DNA of 64,000 nt from Arcanobacterium pinnipediorum. GTDB taxonomy: Bacteria; Actinomycetota; Actinomycetes; Actinomycetales; Actinomycetaceae. The stretch covers positions 1,736,001 to 1,800,000 of the forward strand of contig NZ_CP099547.1 in NCBI RefSeq assembly GCF_023973165.1, read 5' to 3'. This document shows positions 18,858-28,245 of the stretch, piece after piece; the first letter of the stretch is position 1, and every line of letters begins with the position of its first letter. The translations under genes and the position numbers were made by a program. Under the pieces are notes generated by a model that was not told the DNA's origin, made no database searches, and was given only the letters and a program-made list of their open reading frames with translations.

Positions 18858-19946
18858 TCAAGAGTTATTCTGCTTACGCCCTGCCAGCAACATTCCAGAG
18901 CCAAGAACTAAGAACAGTCCAGCAAGACCTAAGTATCCTGCATTAGTGAAACCAGTTTTAGCAAGTTGACCCTTCTGCTCAGCGGCGGCAGGAGTAGGAT
19001 CGGCAGGAGTTTCTGGGGTTGCCGGAGTTTCTGGGGTTGCAGGAGTTTTCTCCGGAGCGTCTTCCTGATCATCTACAACCGGTTCATAAACATACTCGAT
19101 CCGTACATCAACGGGATCAGGGAATCCAACCTCGATGTCGAACATATCTCCTGCGACTTCCTTACCATCAACAAGCACTGTACGCTCCAATGTCGTACCC
19201 GCTACGGAATCATCCGAAAGCTTAATATGGCAAGTACCCGTAGGAATATTCTCCGCGTGTGCAATGCGAATCGGTTCAACCAGTGTTTCAACCATTGTGG
19301 AAGTTATTGTTTGCGGAGCACTCGTCTGCTCACTTACTTCGTCGTAACAAGTATATTCATAGCTGAATGCTTCTGGCGCGAGATCTTTAGCCGCTCCACG
19401 AACGATAGAGAAAACTCCAAATGCACCGGTATTGCGTAAGTACTCATTGTTAATCTTGAAAAAAGGAATATTCTCAGCATCATTGGTGACTCTAATGAGC
19501 GGGCCTAAGTTGGTTCTTTCAGTCTGCGGGACGGTTTCTGCATTTTGTGCTGCGATAGCATTCTGCGCATCGTCCTTGGTAATTGTTGCAAAATCTTGTT
19601 GTGCGGTGTTGAGAACATTGGAATATCCATCTTTAGGATTACCAAGGTGACCAAATACTGCACATGAAGTTCCGGTAGGAATATCTTTAACCTTGACTAA
19701 CTCGCCAGAAGTCGGGACATTAATGCGTACTGGAGCAGCCTCACCACATTTATATTCCACTACGATATTTTCACCTGGGTCAATAACGTTATCGGGGGTT
19801 GTTTCAACCTTCACAATAAACGAAATTGGATCTTCGTCAGCCATAGCAACTCCGCTGGAAAAACCAACGATACCGACGCTAAACAGCGTTACGGCAGCAA
19901 ATGTTCTGAGCACGCCAGACGAAAAATTAGGAGATGAAATTTTCAT
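18858..19946 (-). CDS. LAKTG-anchored surface protein with two DUF5979-like domains
   Basis: A 362-residue protein. The signal peptide (LRTFAAVTLFSVGIVGFSSG, then VAMADE) is followed by two DUF5979-like domains with Cys pairs (VEYKCGEAAPV...GTSCAV and YEYTCYDE...IPTGTCHI). A Pro/Thr/Glu wall-spanning segment (TPATPETPATPETPADPTP) leads to LAKTG, a hydrophobic stretch and GRKQ. It is a smaller relative of the downstream 1110-residue protein and may be a minor component of the same surface structure. The ATG is preceded by AAGAACGGAA, a weak ribosome site. Confidence 0.85.
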   Translation of the reverse strand: MKISSPNFSSGVLRTFAAVTLFSVGIVGFSSGVAMADEDPISFIVKVETTPDNVIDPGENIVVEYKCGEAAPVRINVPTSGELVKVKDIPTGTSCAVFGHLGNPKDGYSNVLNTAQQDFATITKDDAQNAIAAQNAETVPQTERTNLGPLIRVTNDAENIPFFKINNEYLRNTGAFGVFSIVRGAAKDLAPEAFSYEYTCYDEVSEQTSAPQTITSTMVETLVEPIRIAHAENIPTGTCHIKLSDDSVAGTTLERTVLVDGKEVAGDMFDIEVGFPDPVDVRIEYVYEPVVDDQEDAPEKTPATPETPATPETPADPTPAAAEQKGQLAKTGFTNAGYLGLAGLFLVLGSGMLLAGRKQNNS

Positions 19947-20278
19947 TAAGTTCCGTTCTTAGTATGTTATTACCAAATAATAAATTTAAAGAGTACGAGT
20001 AAATATACCCCACGTAAGAGATGTCGTAAATCTAACCCATGCCGGACGTGAAAACAACACAATTCAGTGATAATAAATGTGAACTGCGCTAACCTAGAAT
20101 CTTTTGAATTTCACAATACCTATGTCCGTGGCCACTGATCGAACAATGCGGATCGGCATCAATGCTTATTTGAATATCAAAAGAAGTCGTTAACGATAGT
20201 CCGTCCTCGGCGAGAACTCACCGAGTGAAACAAGATCCTCTCGCAACAAGCATGAGAAATTTTGAGGCGGCCCTACAA
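19947..20278. other. intergenic region without recognised gene
   Basis: 332 bp between the small surface-protein gene and the MFS gene. The end near 19950-20030 is AT-rich and should contain the surface-protein promoter. An imperfect CTCGG...CCGAG hairpin lies near 20205-20225. No ORF with a ribosome site is evident. Confidence 0.4.
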
Positions 20279-21580
20279 TCACCGTAACCCATCATCGATC
20301 TCGCGGAAATTATCCACATGACGCTCACGTGGACCATAGATACTCACAAATGGCCATCGTTTGAGATGATGCAACTCCACATCCCACGCGATCTTCGCCC
20401 AGATAAAAATTATGACAGCGATAAGAATGGAACCAATTCCACCAATCGCGATCGACCAGCGCGGGCCCCACATCTGACCGATCCAACCAATCAAAGGAGA
20501 ACCAATTGGGGTAATTCCTAAATTGACCGCAAAATATATTGCTAGAACTCGACCACGCAAGTGTGCCGGAGTACTTATCTGGACTAAAGTGTTGACGGCA
20601 ATCAAGAACGTCAACATTGTAAAACCGGTTGGAATCATCAAAATAGCGAACGACAAATACGTTGGAGCTAAGGAAGCCGCAATCGCAACCAGACCAAAAA
20701 CCGCCGCATAAAGAAGCAATAGTGAAAACCGCGGTGCTTTGCGCCGTGCAGAGAACAGCGCGCCACTAAGAGAACCAATTGCCAACATCGAACCAAGTAG
20801 ACCATACGAGCCAGCACCTTCGCCATAAACTTCGGTTGCCATTAACGCTTGGGTAACTTGAAAATTGAGCCCTAAACCGGAGACTACTGCGATCATTACT
20901 AAAATGGCGACGATGTCAGAGCGGGTGCGCACATATGCAAATCCTTCGCGTAACATTCCTTTGTGCCGTTCAGCCACCTTGTGTGCGAAAAAATGTTCCT
21001 CTTTCATGGCGGCAAGTGCCAGCACGGGCACTATAAATAGGGCAAAGTTTAAGATAAAAACCCAGCCCGGGCCGACCAGTTCAATGAGCAGACCCGCGAG
21101 TGCTGGCCCAAATAGTCGAGCAATATTGAACGACGTCGAATTCAGACTAATAGCATTCGGCAACGACGCCGTCGGTACGAGTTCGGATAAGAACGTGTTG
21201 CGGACTGCCGACGATAGCGCATCTGCTATCCCAGATAAAACTGCAGCTAAATAAACGTGGATAAGACCGGCAGTATGTGTCACGAGTAAGAGCCCCATAG
21301 CTAGACCAATAAAGGCAACTGCGAGCTGGGTAATTTGGATCAACCGGCGACGATTCACCCAGTCGGCAAGGACACCACCAAAGGGACCTAAGAACATCTG
21401 TGGCAAGAACTGAAATGCGGTGACTAAACCAACCGCAATCGCCGAATTGTTGGTTAGCACAGTCAAGACGACCCATATTTGACACACTCGTTGCATCCAC
21501 ATACCAGTTGCGGATACTAGGTTAGAAATGAACCACAGACGATAGTTTGGATAAGACAGCGAATGAAATGTTTTAGACAT
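20279..21580 (-). CDS. MFS transporter, EntS/MFS_3-like
   Basis: A 433-residue protein with about twelve hydrophobic segments. Family features are SYPNYRLWFISNLVSATGMWMQ at the N-terminus, the loop 2-3 motif GPFGGVLADWVNRRRLI and, at the second half, TPAHLRGRVLAIYFAVNLG. These match the group containing enterobactin exporter EntS and macrolide-efflux-like proteins. The substrate cannot be inferred. It is divergent from a LytR_C protein gene. Confidence 0.88.
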   Translation of the reverse strand: MSKTFHSLSYPNYRLWFISNLVSATGMWMQRVCQIWVVLTVLTNNSAIAVGLVTAFQFLPQMFLGPFGGVLADWVNRRRLIQITQLAVAFIGLAMGLLLVTHTAGLIHVYLAAVLSGIADALSSAVRNTFLSELVPTASLPNAISLNSTSFNIARLFGPALAGLLIELVGPGWVFILNFALFIVPVLALAAMKEEHFFAHKVAERHKGMLREGFAYVRTRSDIVAILVMIAVVSGLGLNFQVTQALMATEVYGEGAGSYGLLGSMLAIGSLSGALFSARRKAPRFSLLLLYAAVFGLVAIAASLAPTYLSFAILMIPTGFTMLTFLIAVNTLVQISTPAHLRGRVLAIYFAVNLGITPIGSPLIGWIGQMWGPRWSIAIGGIGSILIAVIIFIWAKIAWDVELHHLKRWPFVSIYGPRERHVDNFREIDDGLR

Positions 21581-21753
21581 AGATCGACCTCAACTCCAGT
21601 TTAACGGAGCGGAATTACGCGCTACAGCTGTATCTTCGTTTGGTGAACAATGGAACGAATATCGCCCTGTGTTACTCAACATTGGTTCACGCGTTTGGAG
21701 TTTTTCCCTCTAACTTTCGCCCAATTGACTCTAGTTGCGCTAAATTATATAAG

Positions 21754-22326
21754 GTGAGTACTCAGCATGATCCGCGCGCAGAATATCGCAGACGCCTTCA
21801 ACAACGGCAAACCGTTATCTTCGGTTCCATATCCGCCATTATGGCGTTTTTGTTTCTCCTCGGATTACTCGTGTGGACCGGGGTTGTTCCAGTGCCATTT
21901 CAACGAGAGTTTTCCAAAGAGGCTGAGCCTGAGTATCTCGTTCCCTGCCCTTCATCAGATATCCAACCACGTGAGCTTTCCACATTAACCGCACGCGTCT
22001 ACAACTCAACATCTATCAACGGAAAAGCCGGTGAAGTGGGGCAAAATCTGGCAACACTCGGAGTCACAATCACCGAAACTGCAAACTGGAATGGCAAAGC
22101 ATTGCCTGAATCAATCCGGATTATCGCTGGAAAAAATGGTGTTGACGCAGCATATACGCTCCGTGCATACTTCCCTGGCGCAACCATTCACTTCGATGAA
22201 ACCAACAACTCCGAGATCCTCGACGTCGTTGTTGGTAAAAAGTTTGACGGAATAAAAACCGGCCCCAATGAGGCAGATATCGCTGCCGCACTGGAGCCGA
22301 TCGAAGGCTGTAAGCCGGTTCAGTAA
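21754..22326 (+). CDS. LytR C-terminal domain (LytR_C) membrane protein
   Basis: About 190 residues: a short cytoplasmic basic stretch (RAEYRRRLQQRQ), one transmembrane helix (VIFGSISAIMAFLFLLGLLVW), then an extracytoplasmic LytR_C domain with ARVYNSTSINGKAGEVGQ and ESIRIIAGKNG. The catalytic LCP domain is absent, as in many actinobacterial accessory LytR_C proteins. I chose the GTG at VSTQHDPRAE. The upstream sequence is AT-rich with poor spacing for a ribosome site, so it may be leaderless; longer in-frame starts to 21640 exist. The stop is 3 bp from the stop of the convergent uracil permease. Confidence 0.75.
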   Translation: MSTQHDPRAEYRRRLQQRQTVIFGSISAIMAFLFLLGLLVWTGVVPVPFQREFSKEAEPEYLVPCPSSDIQPRELSTLTARVYNSTSINGKAGEVGQNLATLGVTITETANWNGKALPESIRIIAGKNGVDAAYTLRAYFPGATIHFDETNNSEILDVVVGKKFDGIKTGPNEADIAAALEPIEGCKPVQ

Positions 22327-22329
22327 ACC

Positions 22330-23700
22330 TTATTGGCGAGGTTCGCGGTGTAACGCGCCTTCTTCGAGTTCAGCGCCCGCCGGAGCTGAAGCTGGGGTCG
22401 CTGGTTCGATTGTTGTTCCCCGCCAACGCGAGATCGCGCGCATCACATGGTAGATGATAATTGCGCCAAAGGATCCCAGTGCGATACCAGAGAACTCTAA
22501 ATCACCGATGAATAGTGTGTAATTTGCAATCGCCATAACCATAGCAACAGCAGCAGTATTGAGATTAACCGGGTCCGAGAAATCAACTTTGTTCTGAACC
22601 CAAATACGGATGCCTAACATGCCAATCATGCCGTAGAGGACTGTCGCAGCGCCGCCTAGAACACCTGGTGGAATCGTAGCAATTGCGACACCAAACTTTG
22701 GCAACATAGATAAGCACAACGCCAATCCGGCAGCCACAATGTAGGCAATGGTTGAGTAGATCCGAGTTGCTGCCATAACACCGATATTTTCCGCATAAGT
22801 AGTTGTTGCTGAACCACCACCAGACCCTGCGATCATCGTGGCAAGACCGTCAGCAAATAGTGCGCGTCCGGTGTATTTATCCAGATTCTCCCCCGTCATT
22901 GCAGCAACCGACTTAACGTGACCAACATTTTCCGCAACTAGTACAAGAACCACTGGAATAAATAAGGCAAATAGTGAAAGGTCGAAGGCTGGTGCACGGA
23001 AATGTGGAATACCAACAAGATCTGCTGCAGCAACCGCATCAAAGTTCACCTCGCCACGAATGATTGCAGCAATATAGCCGATGATAACGCCGATCAAGAT
23101 AGACAACCGGCCCATAATGCCCTTAAAAAGGACGGTTGCTAACAAGATCGCTGCTATTGTTATCGATGCCGTCACCGGCGCAGCCTGAACATTGTTCCAC
23201 GCTGCAGGTGCAAGGTTGAAACCGATCAGTGAAACAATAGCCCCTGTAACAACCGGTGGCATGAGAACATCGATCCAGCGGGTACCCGCAAAATGGGCGG
23301 CGATGCCGATTAGGGCAAGCAGGCCACCAGTAGTGATGATGCCACCTTGTGCAAGAGCCGCAAGCTCATCATCAAGTGGCAGCCCATCTTTAGCTACATA
23401 TCCGGTCACAGCTCCAATGGGGGCAAGAAACGCGAACGACGAGCCTAGGTAGGATGGAATACGTCCCGAGGTGATCAGGATAAAAAGAATGGTTCCGATT
23501 CCGGTGAAGAATAACGTCGTTGCCGGATCGAAACCAGTGATGAGGGGAACGAGGAACGTCGCTCCAAACATGGCCACCATATGTTGGGCGCCAACCCCTA
23601 TTGTGATAGGCCACGAAAGGCGCTCATGCGGAGGAACAATTTCCCCCGGAGCAATTTTTGTTCCATCGCCATGGAGCTTCCAGGTAAACAGTTGCGACAT
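22330..23700 (-). CDS. uraA: uracil permease, NCS2 family
   Basis: A membrane transporter of about 456 residues in the nucleobase:cation symporter-2 family. The uracil branch is indicated by VGAQHMVAMFGATFLVPLITG, the region SYLGSSFAFLAPIGAVTGY, and ENVGHVKSVAAMTGE with the conserved Glu in the substrate-binding loop; GGSATTTYAENIGVMAATRI is also typical. The start MSQLFTWKLHGDG is preceded by CAGGAGAATCGG; an in-frame ATG 69 bp upstream lacks this support. Confidence 0.9.
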   Translation of the reverse strand: MSQLFTWKLHGDGTKIAPGEIVPPHERLSWPITIGVGAQHMVAMFGATFLVPLITGFDPATTLFFTGIGTILFILITSGRIPSYLGSSFAFLAPIGAVTGYVAKDGLPLDDELAALAQGGIITTGGLLALIGIAAHFAGTRWIDVLMPPVVTGAIVSLIGFNLAPAAWNNVQAAPVTASITIAAILLATVLFKGIMGRLSILIGVIIGYIAAIIRGEVNFDAVAAADLVGIPHFRAPAFDLSLFALFIPVVLVLVAENVGHVKSVAAMTGENLDKYTGRALFADGLATMIAGSGGGSATTTYAENIGVMAATRIYSTIAYIVAAGLALCLSMLPKFGVAIATIPPGVLGGAATVLYGMIGMLGIRIWVQNKVDFSDPVNLNTAAVAMVMAIANYTLFIGDLEFSGIALGSFGAIIIYHVMRAISRWRGTTIEPATPASAPAGAELEEGALHREPRQ

Positions 23701-23799
23701 CCGATTCTCCTGTAATAACGAGATACATAAACGTCCAGAACTATACGGAATAGAAGATAAGAATCGCAACCTTAGCTGGCAGGATAGTTCAAATGTGAG

Positions 23800-24321
23800 C
23801 TATGCGATATCAGTATCTACTCGATACATCACATCGAAATATTCAACAACAACATTGGCACTACGATCAAAGTCGATACCTACAGCATGAGCGTCTTCAG
23901 TAAATACTCGTTCGTGCGCTTCACGCCATTTTTCCAGATCTCCCTCGCCTTCTGCCTGGGCGACCTCTGAAGTGACTTCGTCAAAAGGAATGAGAACCAC
24001 TTCCCTATTGCGGATCAAAGCGACCGGCTTTGCATCCCCGTCAAGCAAAATCCCCAAATCTCCAACTTTCGGGTAGGCCAGTCCGGCACTGTCATAGGCA
24101 GGTGCGTAACTTGAGGTAGCGCTCTTTTGCCCACGAACAACTAATAACGCAAGTTTAGAGGCACAACTCCGCGTACCATCACCCAATGTGAAGGCTGGCG
24201 GCTCAACCGAAACAACATCAGTTACTCCCATCACTCCAGGGACTTCGGCAAGTTTAGAACGAACTTTTGCACGGGTCCAAAAGGCTGAGAGTTCTTCGGG
24301 TTGAGGTTCAGAGATATACAT
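23800..24321 (-). CDS. ASCH-domain-like protein (putative RNA-binding fold)
   Basis: About 173 residues starting MYISEPQPEELSAFW, with AAGGATAGGATC upstream. The central part, YPKVGDLGILLDGDAKPVA followed by LIRNREVVLIPFDEVTSEV and then GEGDLEKWREAHERVF, matches the ASCH/DUF984 fold. In such proteins a small beta-barrel binds RNA or nucleotides. Function in the cell is not known. It starts a few bases after the stop of the upstream 434-residue hypothetical gene, so the two are likely co-transcribed. Confidence 0.75.
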   Translation of the reverse strand: MYISEPQPEELSAFWTRAKVRSKLAEVPGVMGVTDVVSVEPPAFTLGDGTRSCASKLALLVVRGQKSATSSYAPAYDSAGLAYPKVGDLGILLDGDAKPVALIRNREVVLIPFDEVTSEVAQAEGEGDLEKWREAHERVFTEDAHAVGIDFDRSANVVVEYFDVMYRVDTDIA

Positions 24322-24328
24322 AAAGATC

Positions 24329-25633
24329 CTATCCTTGCCAGTTGCGCATATTGCGCCACATATCGATATCGGCTTGCTTACGGTCGAGAATATCACGCAT
24401 ATATGTTGTGGTACCGATACGAGTAAAAGCACTAAGCAATACCCCCACCCCGATCACACCAAGGGTCTTCCCGCCATAACCATGCCGGTGGCGGTGGAAC
24501 GCAGTAGCAAGCAAACCGCCAGCAATCGCTGACTGGAAAGCTGAGCCAACCGCCACTAGCCACGGACGGTCAAGATAGATCGAGTTAAGGGCTTTCATCA
24601 TCGCTGGTTCAATTATTCCTTCACCGGCAAATTCCCACGCGAGCACGTCTTCAAAAGACCAATCGTCGGGAGAAATAAGCTTAGCTGCAGGGATGTTGGA
24701 CAAGTTTCCCTCACCAGTTAAAGCCTCGCCGATTTCATGAGGTAATCCCAATACTCGGATAAGCGTACGCACTGCTGCTCGTGGCTCTACAAGCAAAGCA
24801 TGCCGCATCTCAGCAAACGTCACGTTGACCAAGTCTGCTGTAGCCAGGCGCGCAATAGCGCCAGCTCCCAACTCGTCATTAACAAATTCATGGGCGATCG
24901 AGCCATCGTCGATCCATCTAAATACGGGGAGCTCACCGCTCCAGTCCCAAGTAAAACGTACATTATCGCGTCGTACAAGGAGGGTCGGATGGAATTGTCC
25001 ATGGATAGTAACTGCGAAGGCCATCACATAATTTGGCCGAGGGAAAACTTTACGATAACCAGCTAAGGATCGCTCGGATGTTAAGACTCGTAAGGTGCCG
25101 AGTTTCGACACCATAATCGGAGCTTCTTGCGCATTAGCCAATGAAGGAACTTCTGCCAAAGCCATATCGGTCATCAACATCATCGGGCCATCATCAAAAT
25201 CTGGAAAATCTGCGCCTGTAACTCCAAAATCCAGATCCTCGCTAGCGCCAGATTCCAGTGCGTCATGAACTAAAGCACCTACCGCATCGCTTTCGTCGAC
25301 ATCAATATCAGCTTCAATATCAACGGCACCAATATCGAGTGGGCCGTGGACAACCTCGCCATCGAGTTCAACTGCGACTTTCCGAAGTTTATCCTGCATC
25401 TCTACCAGAAGATCACTCACGCTCAAGCCACGAATAACAGTGCCGGCATCATCGAGCATCGCAACGCGACGTCGCCTGCCACTGATAGCTACCTCAAACT
25501 CATAGCCATGTTCACCTGCTTGACCGCGACCCAAAATTCGTTGCTCAGCGAAGAACTCTTCGATGCGATCGATAGTAGTGAGATATGGGTCAAAAATATC
25601 AATATGCCCACGAACTGATCTCCACGATGTCAT
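24329..25633 (-). CDS. conserved hypothetical protein, 434 residues
   Basis: No family recognised. It is acidic in residues 90-160 (DIGAVDIEADIDVDESDAVG and DFPDFDDGP). The central part contains VMAFAVTIHGQFHPTLLVRR and FTWDWSGELPVFRWIDDG. A weakly hydrophobic, glycine-rich stretch lies near the C-terminus (LGVIGVGVLLSAF). It sits directly downstream of rlmB (2 bp gap) and upstream of the ASCH gene, suggesting one transcript cysS-rlmB-this gene-ASCH. The gene density and tight spacing argue that it is genuine. Confidence 0.8.
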   Translation of the reverse strand: MTSWRSVRGHIDIFDPYLTTIDRIEEFFAEQRILGRGQAGEHGYEFEVAISGRRRRVAMLDDAGTVIRGLSVSDLLVEMQDKLRKVAVELDGEVVHGPLDIGAVDIEADIDVDESDAVGALVHDALESGASEDLDFGVTGADFPDFDDGPMMLMTDMALAEVPSLANAQEAPIMVSKLGTLRVLTSERSLAGYRKVFPRPNYVMAFAVTIHGQFHPTLLVRRDNVRFTWDWSGELPVFRWIDDGSIAHEFVNDELGAGAIARLATADLVNVTFAEMRHALLVEPRAAVRTLIRVLGLPHEIGEALTGEGNLSNIPAAKLISPDDWSFEDVLAWEFAGEGIIEPAMMKALNSIYLDRPWLVAVGSAFQSAIAGGLLATAFHRHRHGYGGKTLGVIGVGVLLSAFTRIGTTTYMRDILDRKQADIDMWRNMRNWQG

Positions 25634-25635
25634 GA

Positions 25636-26619
25636 TTATGCCTTCTTCTGATGGAACTTCCGACGATTAACATCTAATTGATAGAGTGCAATTCCAGTTG
25701 CCACAGCAGCGTTAAGCGATTCCATATCTGAGGCGATCGCGATAGAAGCAATCACATCGCACGTCTGGCGCACTAGCCGCGATAATCCCTTACCTTCAGA
25801 ACCCGTCACCACTACCAGCGGCACATCTGCCATATCTAAGTTATCAATGGATTCTTGACCATCACCATCAAGCCCGATAACAAAATACCCTTGTTCTTTG
25901 AGTTCTTCTAGGGCGCGCACCAGATTGGTTTCGCGCGCAACTGGAACTCGAGCTGCCGCACCGGCAGAAACTTTCCATACGGTCGCGGTTACACCTGCGC
26001 TACGCCGTTCTGGAATCAGTACCCCATCGGCACGAAAAGCTGAAGCCGACCGCATCACTGCACCGAGATTATGTGGATCGGTTACCGAATCAAGAGCCAC
26101 AATCAAACCAGGCTCAAGGTGATCGTGACCACGAGCAACCAGTTCGTCAATATCAGCATATTCGTAAGGTAGCACTTCTAAAGCGATACCTTGGTGAACT
26201 TGACCGTCAGTCATCTTATCGAGTTCTTGACGGGTTACCTCAATTAAATCTGCACCAGATTCAGTTGCGGCACGCAACACAGTAGCAATCCGTTCGTCAT
26301 TGGCAAGAGAGCCAACAACGAACACACGCGAGAACGGGATACCCGAAGAGACGATCTCAACAACTGGGTTACGGCCACTAACCAGCTCATATCCTTCAGG
26401 AGTATGCAAATGACCGCGCAACTTCGGGCCCGCCGCCTTTTCCGCAGCAGCTTCACGCGCAATCTTCTTCTTATGAGCTGGATGATATGTGCGATCCTCA
26501 GCTTTGGGAGTGGGACCTTTACCTTCAAGGCCACGCCGACGCTGCCCGCCAGAACCTACCTTTGATCCTTTTTTCATGCCCTTGCGAACCGCACCGGGAC
26601 GCCCAAAGTGACCTGCCAT
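25636..26619 (-). CDS. rlmB: 23S rRNA (guanosine-2251-2'-O)-methyltransferase
   Basis: A 327-residue SpoU/TrmH-type enzyme. The first 75 residues are basic and low-complexity (GRPGAVRKGMKKGSKVGSGG), an actinobacterial extension. The substrate-binding domain follows (GYELVSGRNPVVEIVSSG). The catalytic knot domain has the three family motifs: DPHNLGAVMRSASAF, VVVTGSEGKGLSRLVRQTCD and IASDMESLNAAVATGIALYQ. Its ATG overlaps the cysS stop by one base, a conserved actinobacterial gene pair. Confidence 0.93.
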   Translation of the reverse strand: MAGHFGRPGAVRKGMKKGSKVGSGGQRRRGLEGKGPTPKAEDRTYHPAHKKKIAREAAAEKAAGPKLRGHLHTPEGYELVSGRNPVVEIVSSGIPFSRVFVVGSLANDERIATVLRAATESGADLIEVTRQELDKMTDGQVHQGIALEVLPYEYADIDELVARGHDHLEPGLIVALDSVTDPHNLGAVMRSASAFRADGVLIPERRSAGVTATVWKVSAGAAARVPVARETNLVRALEELKEQGYFVIGLDGDGQESIDNLDMADVPLVVVTGSEGKGLSRLVRQTCDVIASIAIASDMESLNAAVATGIALYQLDVNRRKFHQKKA

Positions 26620-28043
26620 TATTTTTCTCCGATCTTCCAGCGAGCCCCAGTAGCTGAATCTTCTACCTGGATCCCCGCAGCAAGCAATGAATCTCGTAAC
26701 GCGTCAGCACGCGCCCAATCCTTTGCAGCGCGCGCAGCTGCTCGTTCATCAAGAATCGTATGAACAAGCGCATCCAACGCATCATGGTAATTCGAACCCA
26801 ATGATCGCTCTTCCCGCCACGGTGACGCACACGGATCTAAACCGAGGACGTCCAGCATGGCACGCACATAAAGCTGCTCATTGCGAATATCTACCTCTTC
26901 TTCTGCAACTAACGCGTTATTACCTGCCGTGACATGCTCATGGATAACCGCTAGTGCAGCTGAAACATTGACATCGTCATCCATCGCCGCAACGAAATCT
27001 GCCGGAAAATCTTCCAGCCCAACACTGGCAACCTCATCTAGTGGCACTTCGCCAACGGCATCAATTGATCGTTGCACAAACCCCGAGAGCCGATCCCAAA
27101 TCGCACTCGCCTCAGCTAAGGTACGCTCCGAGTAGGCAACCGTAGAACGGTAGTGCACGGTTGCCAACGCAAGGCGAACAACCACTGCCGGATGCTGCTT
27201 GAGAATCGTAGAAACAACCAACGAATTACCCAATGACTTACTCATTTTTTCGCCGTCGATAGTCACCCAGGCATTGTGCATCCAATAGTTGGCAAAATCG
27301 TAGCCCGCTGCGTGTGACTGTGCCTGCTCATTTTCGTGATGGGGGAAGCGTAGATCGATTCCGCCTGCGTGGATATCAAACGCCTCACCTAGATATTTTC
27401 CAGCCATTGCCGAGCATTCGAGGTGCCAGCCGGGCCGTCCGCGCCCCCAAGGGGTATCCCACGCAGCCGTTGCCGGTTCACCTGGCTTTTCTGCCTTCCA
27501 CAGCGCGAAGTCGCGCGGGTTGCGTTTATCTGGCTCGACGTCGTCGTCAGAAAAATCATCTAAGGTTTGCCGGGTGAGCGAACCATAGTCCGGAAGCGAA
27601 GCCACATCAAAATAGACGTTGCCTGGATTTCCCGGATAAGCATGGCCTCTTTCAATCAGCCTAGCGATAAATGAAATCATCTCCGGGATGTGACCGGTTG
27701 CTCGTGGTTCATAGGTTGGTCGCAACACGCCAAGCGCGTCATAGGCTTGGTTGAATTCATTTTCATACTTATAAGCGTGCGCCCAATACTGGCGCCCCGC
27801 TTGGGCCGATTTTGCCAAAATCTTATCGTCAATATCAGTAACGTTACGCACCATCGTCGTCTCGTATCCACGACGGCGTAACCAGCGCACCAAAATATCG
27901 AAAGCTAGTGCCGAACGCATGTGGCCAATATGAGGCGAACCTTGAACTGTGGCACCACACAGATAGATACCGACTTTACCAGGGATAAGAGGGGTGAACT
28001 CACGCATCGAGCGTGTTGCTGAATCATAAATATGTAGTGCCAT
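26619..28043 (-). CDS. cysS: cysteinyl-tRNA synthetase
   Basis: A 474-residue class I synthetase. It has the HIGH motif in [20 protein letters not shown] with the zinc-ligand Cys, a second zinc-ligand region [14 protein letters not shown], and [18 protein letters not shown]. The KMSKS motif is [12 protein letters not shown]. The C-terminal anticodon-binding part ([19 protein letters not shown]) matches CysRS and distinguishes it from MshC. Translationally coupled to rlmB. Confidence 0.95.
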   Translation of the reverse strand: MALHIYDSATRSMREFTPLIPGKVGIYLCGATVQGSPHIGHMRSALAFDILVRWLRRRGYETTMVRNVTDIDDKILAKSAQAGRQYWAHAYKYENEFNQAYDALGVLRPTYEPRATGHIPEMISFIARLIERGHAYPGNPGNVYFDVASLPDYGSLTRQTLDDFSDDDVEPDKRNPRDFALWKAEKPGEPATAAWDTPWGRGRPGWHLECSAMAGKYLGEAFDIHAGGIDLRFPHHENEQAQSHAAGYDFANYWMHNAWVTIDGEKMSKSLGNSLVVSTILKQHPAVVVRLALATVHYRSTVAYSERTLAEASAIWDRLSGFVQRSIDAVGEVPLDEVASVGLEDFPADFVAAMDDDVNVSAALAVIHEHVTAGNNALVAEEEVDIRNEQLYVRAMLDVLGLDPCASPWREERSLGSNYHDALDALVHTILDERAAARAAKDWARADALRDSLLAAGIQVEDSATGARWKIGEK

Positions 28044-28245
28044 ACTTCGATTTTACACAGAAAATCCCACATATCTTGCACACTCGTAGCTGCCAGCGGA
28101 AAACACACTTTATCCACCGCGAGAAAACCTCTGTATCATCATCGCCTTCCTCGTGCAGAAATTATTCGCTTAATGCAATGAATCACACCTAAACCTCTTG
28201 AGAAAATTAACCCATTGGTCACCAAATAGCGATAGATTAACAAGT

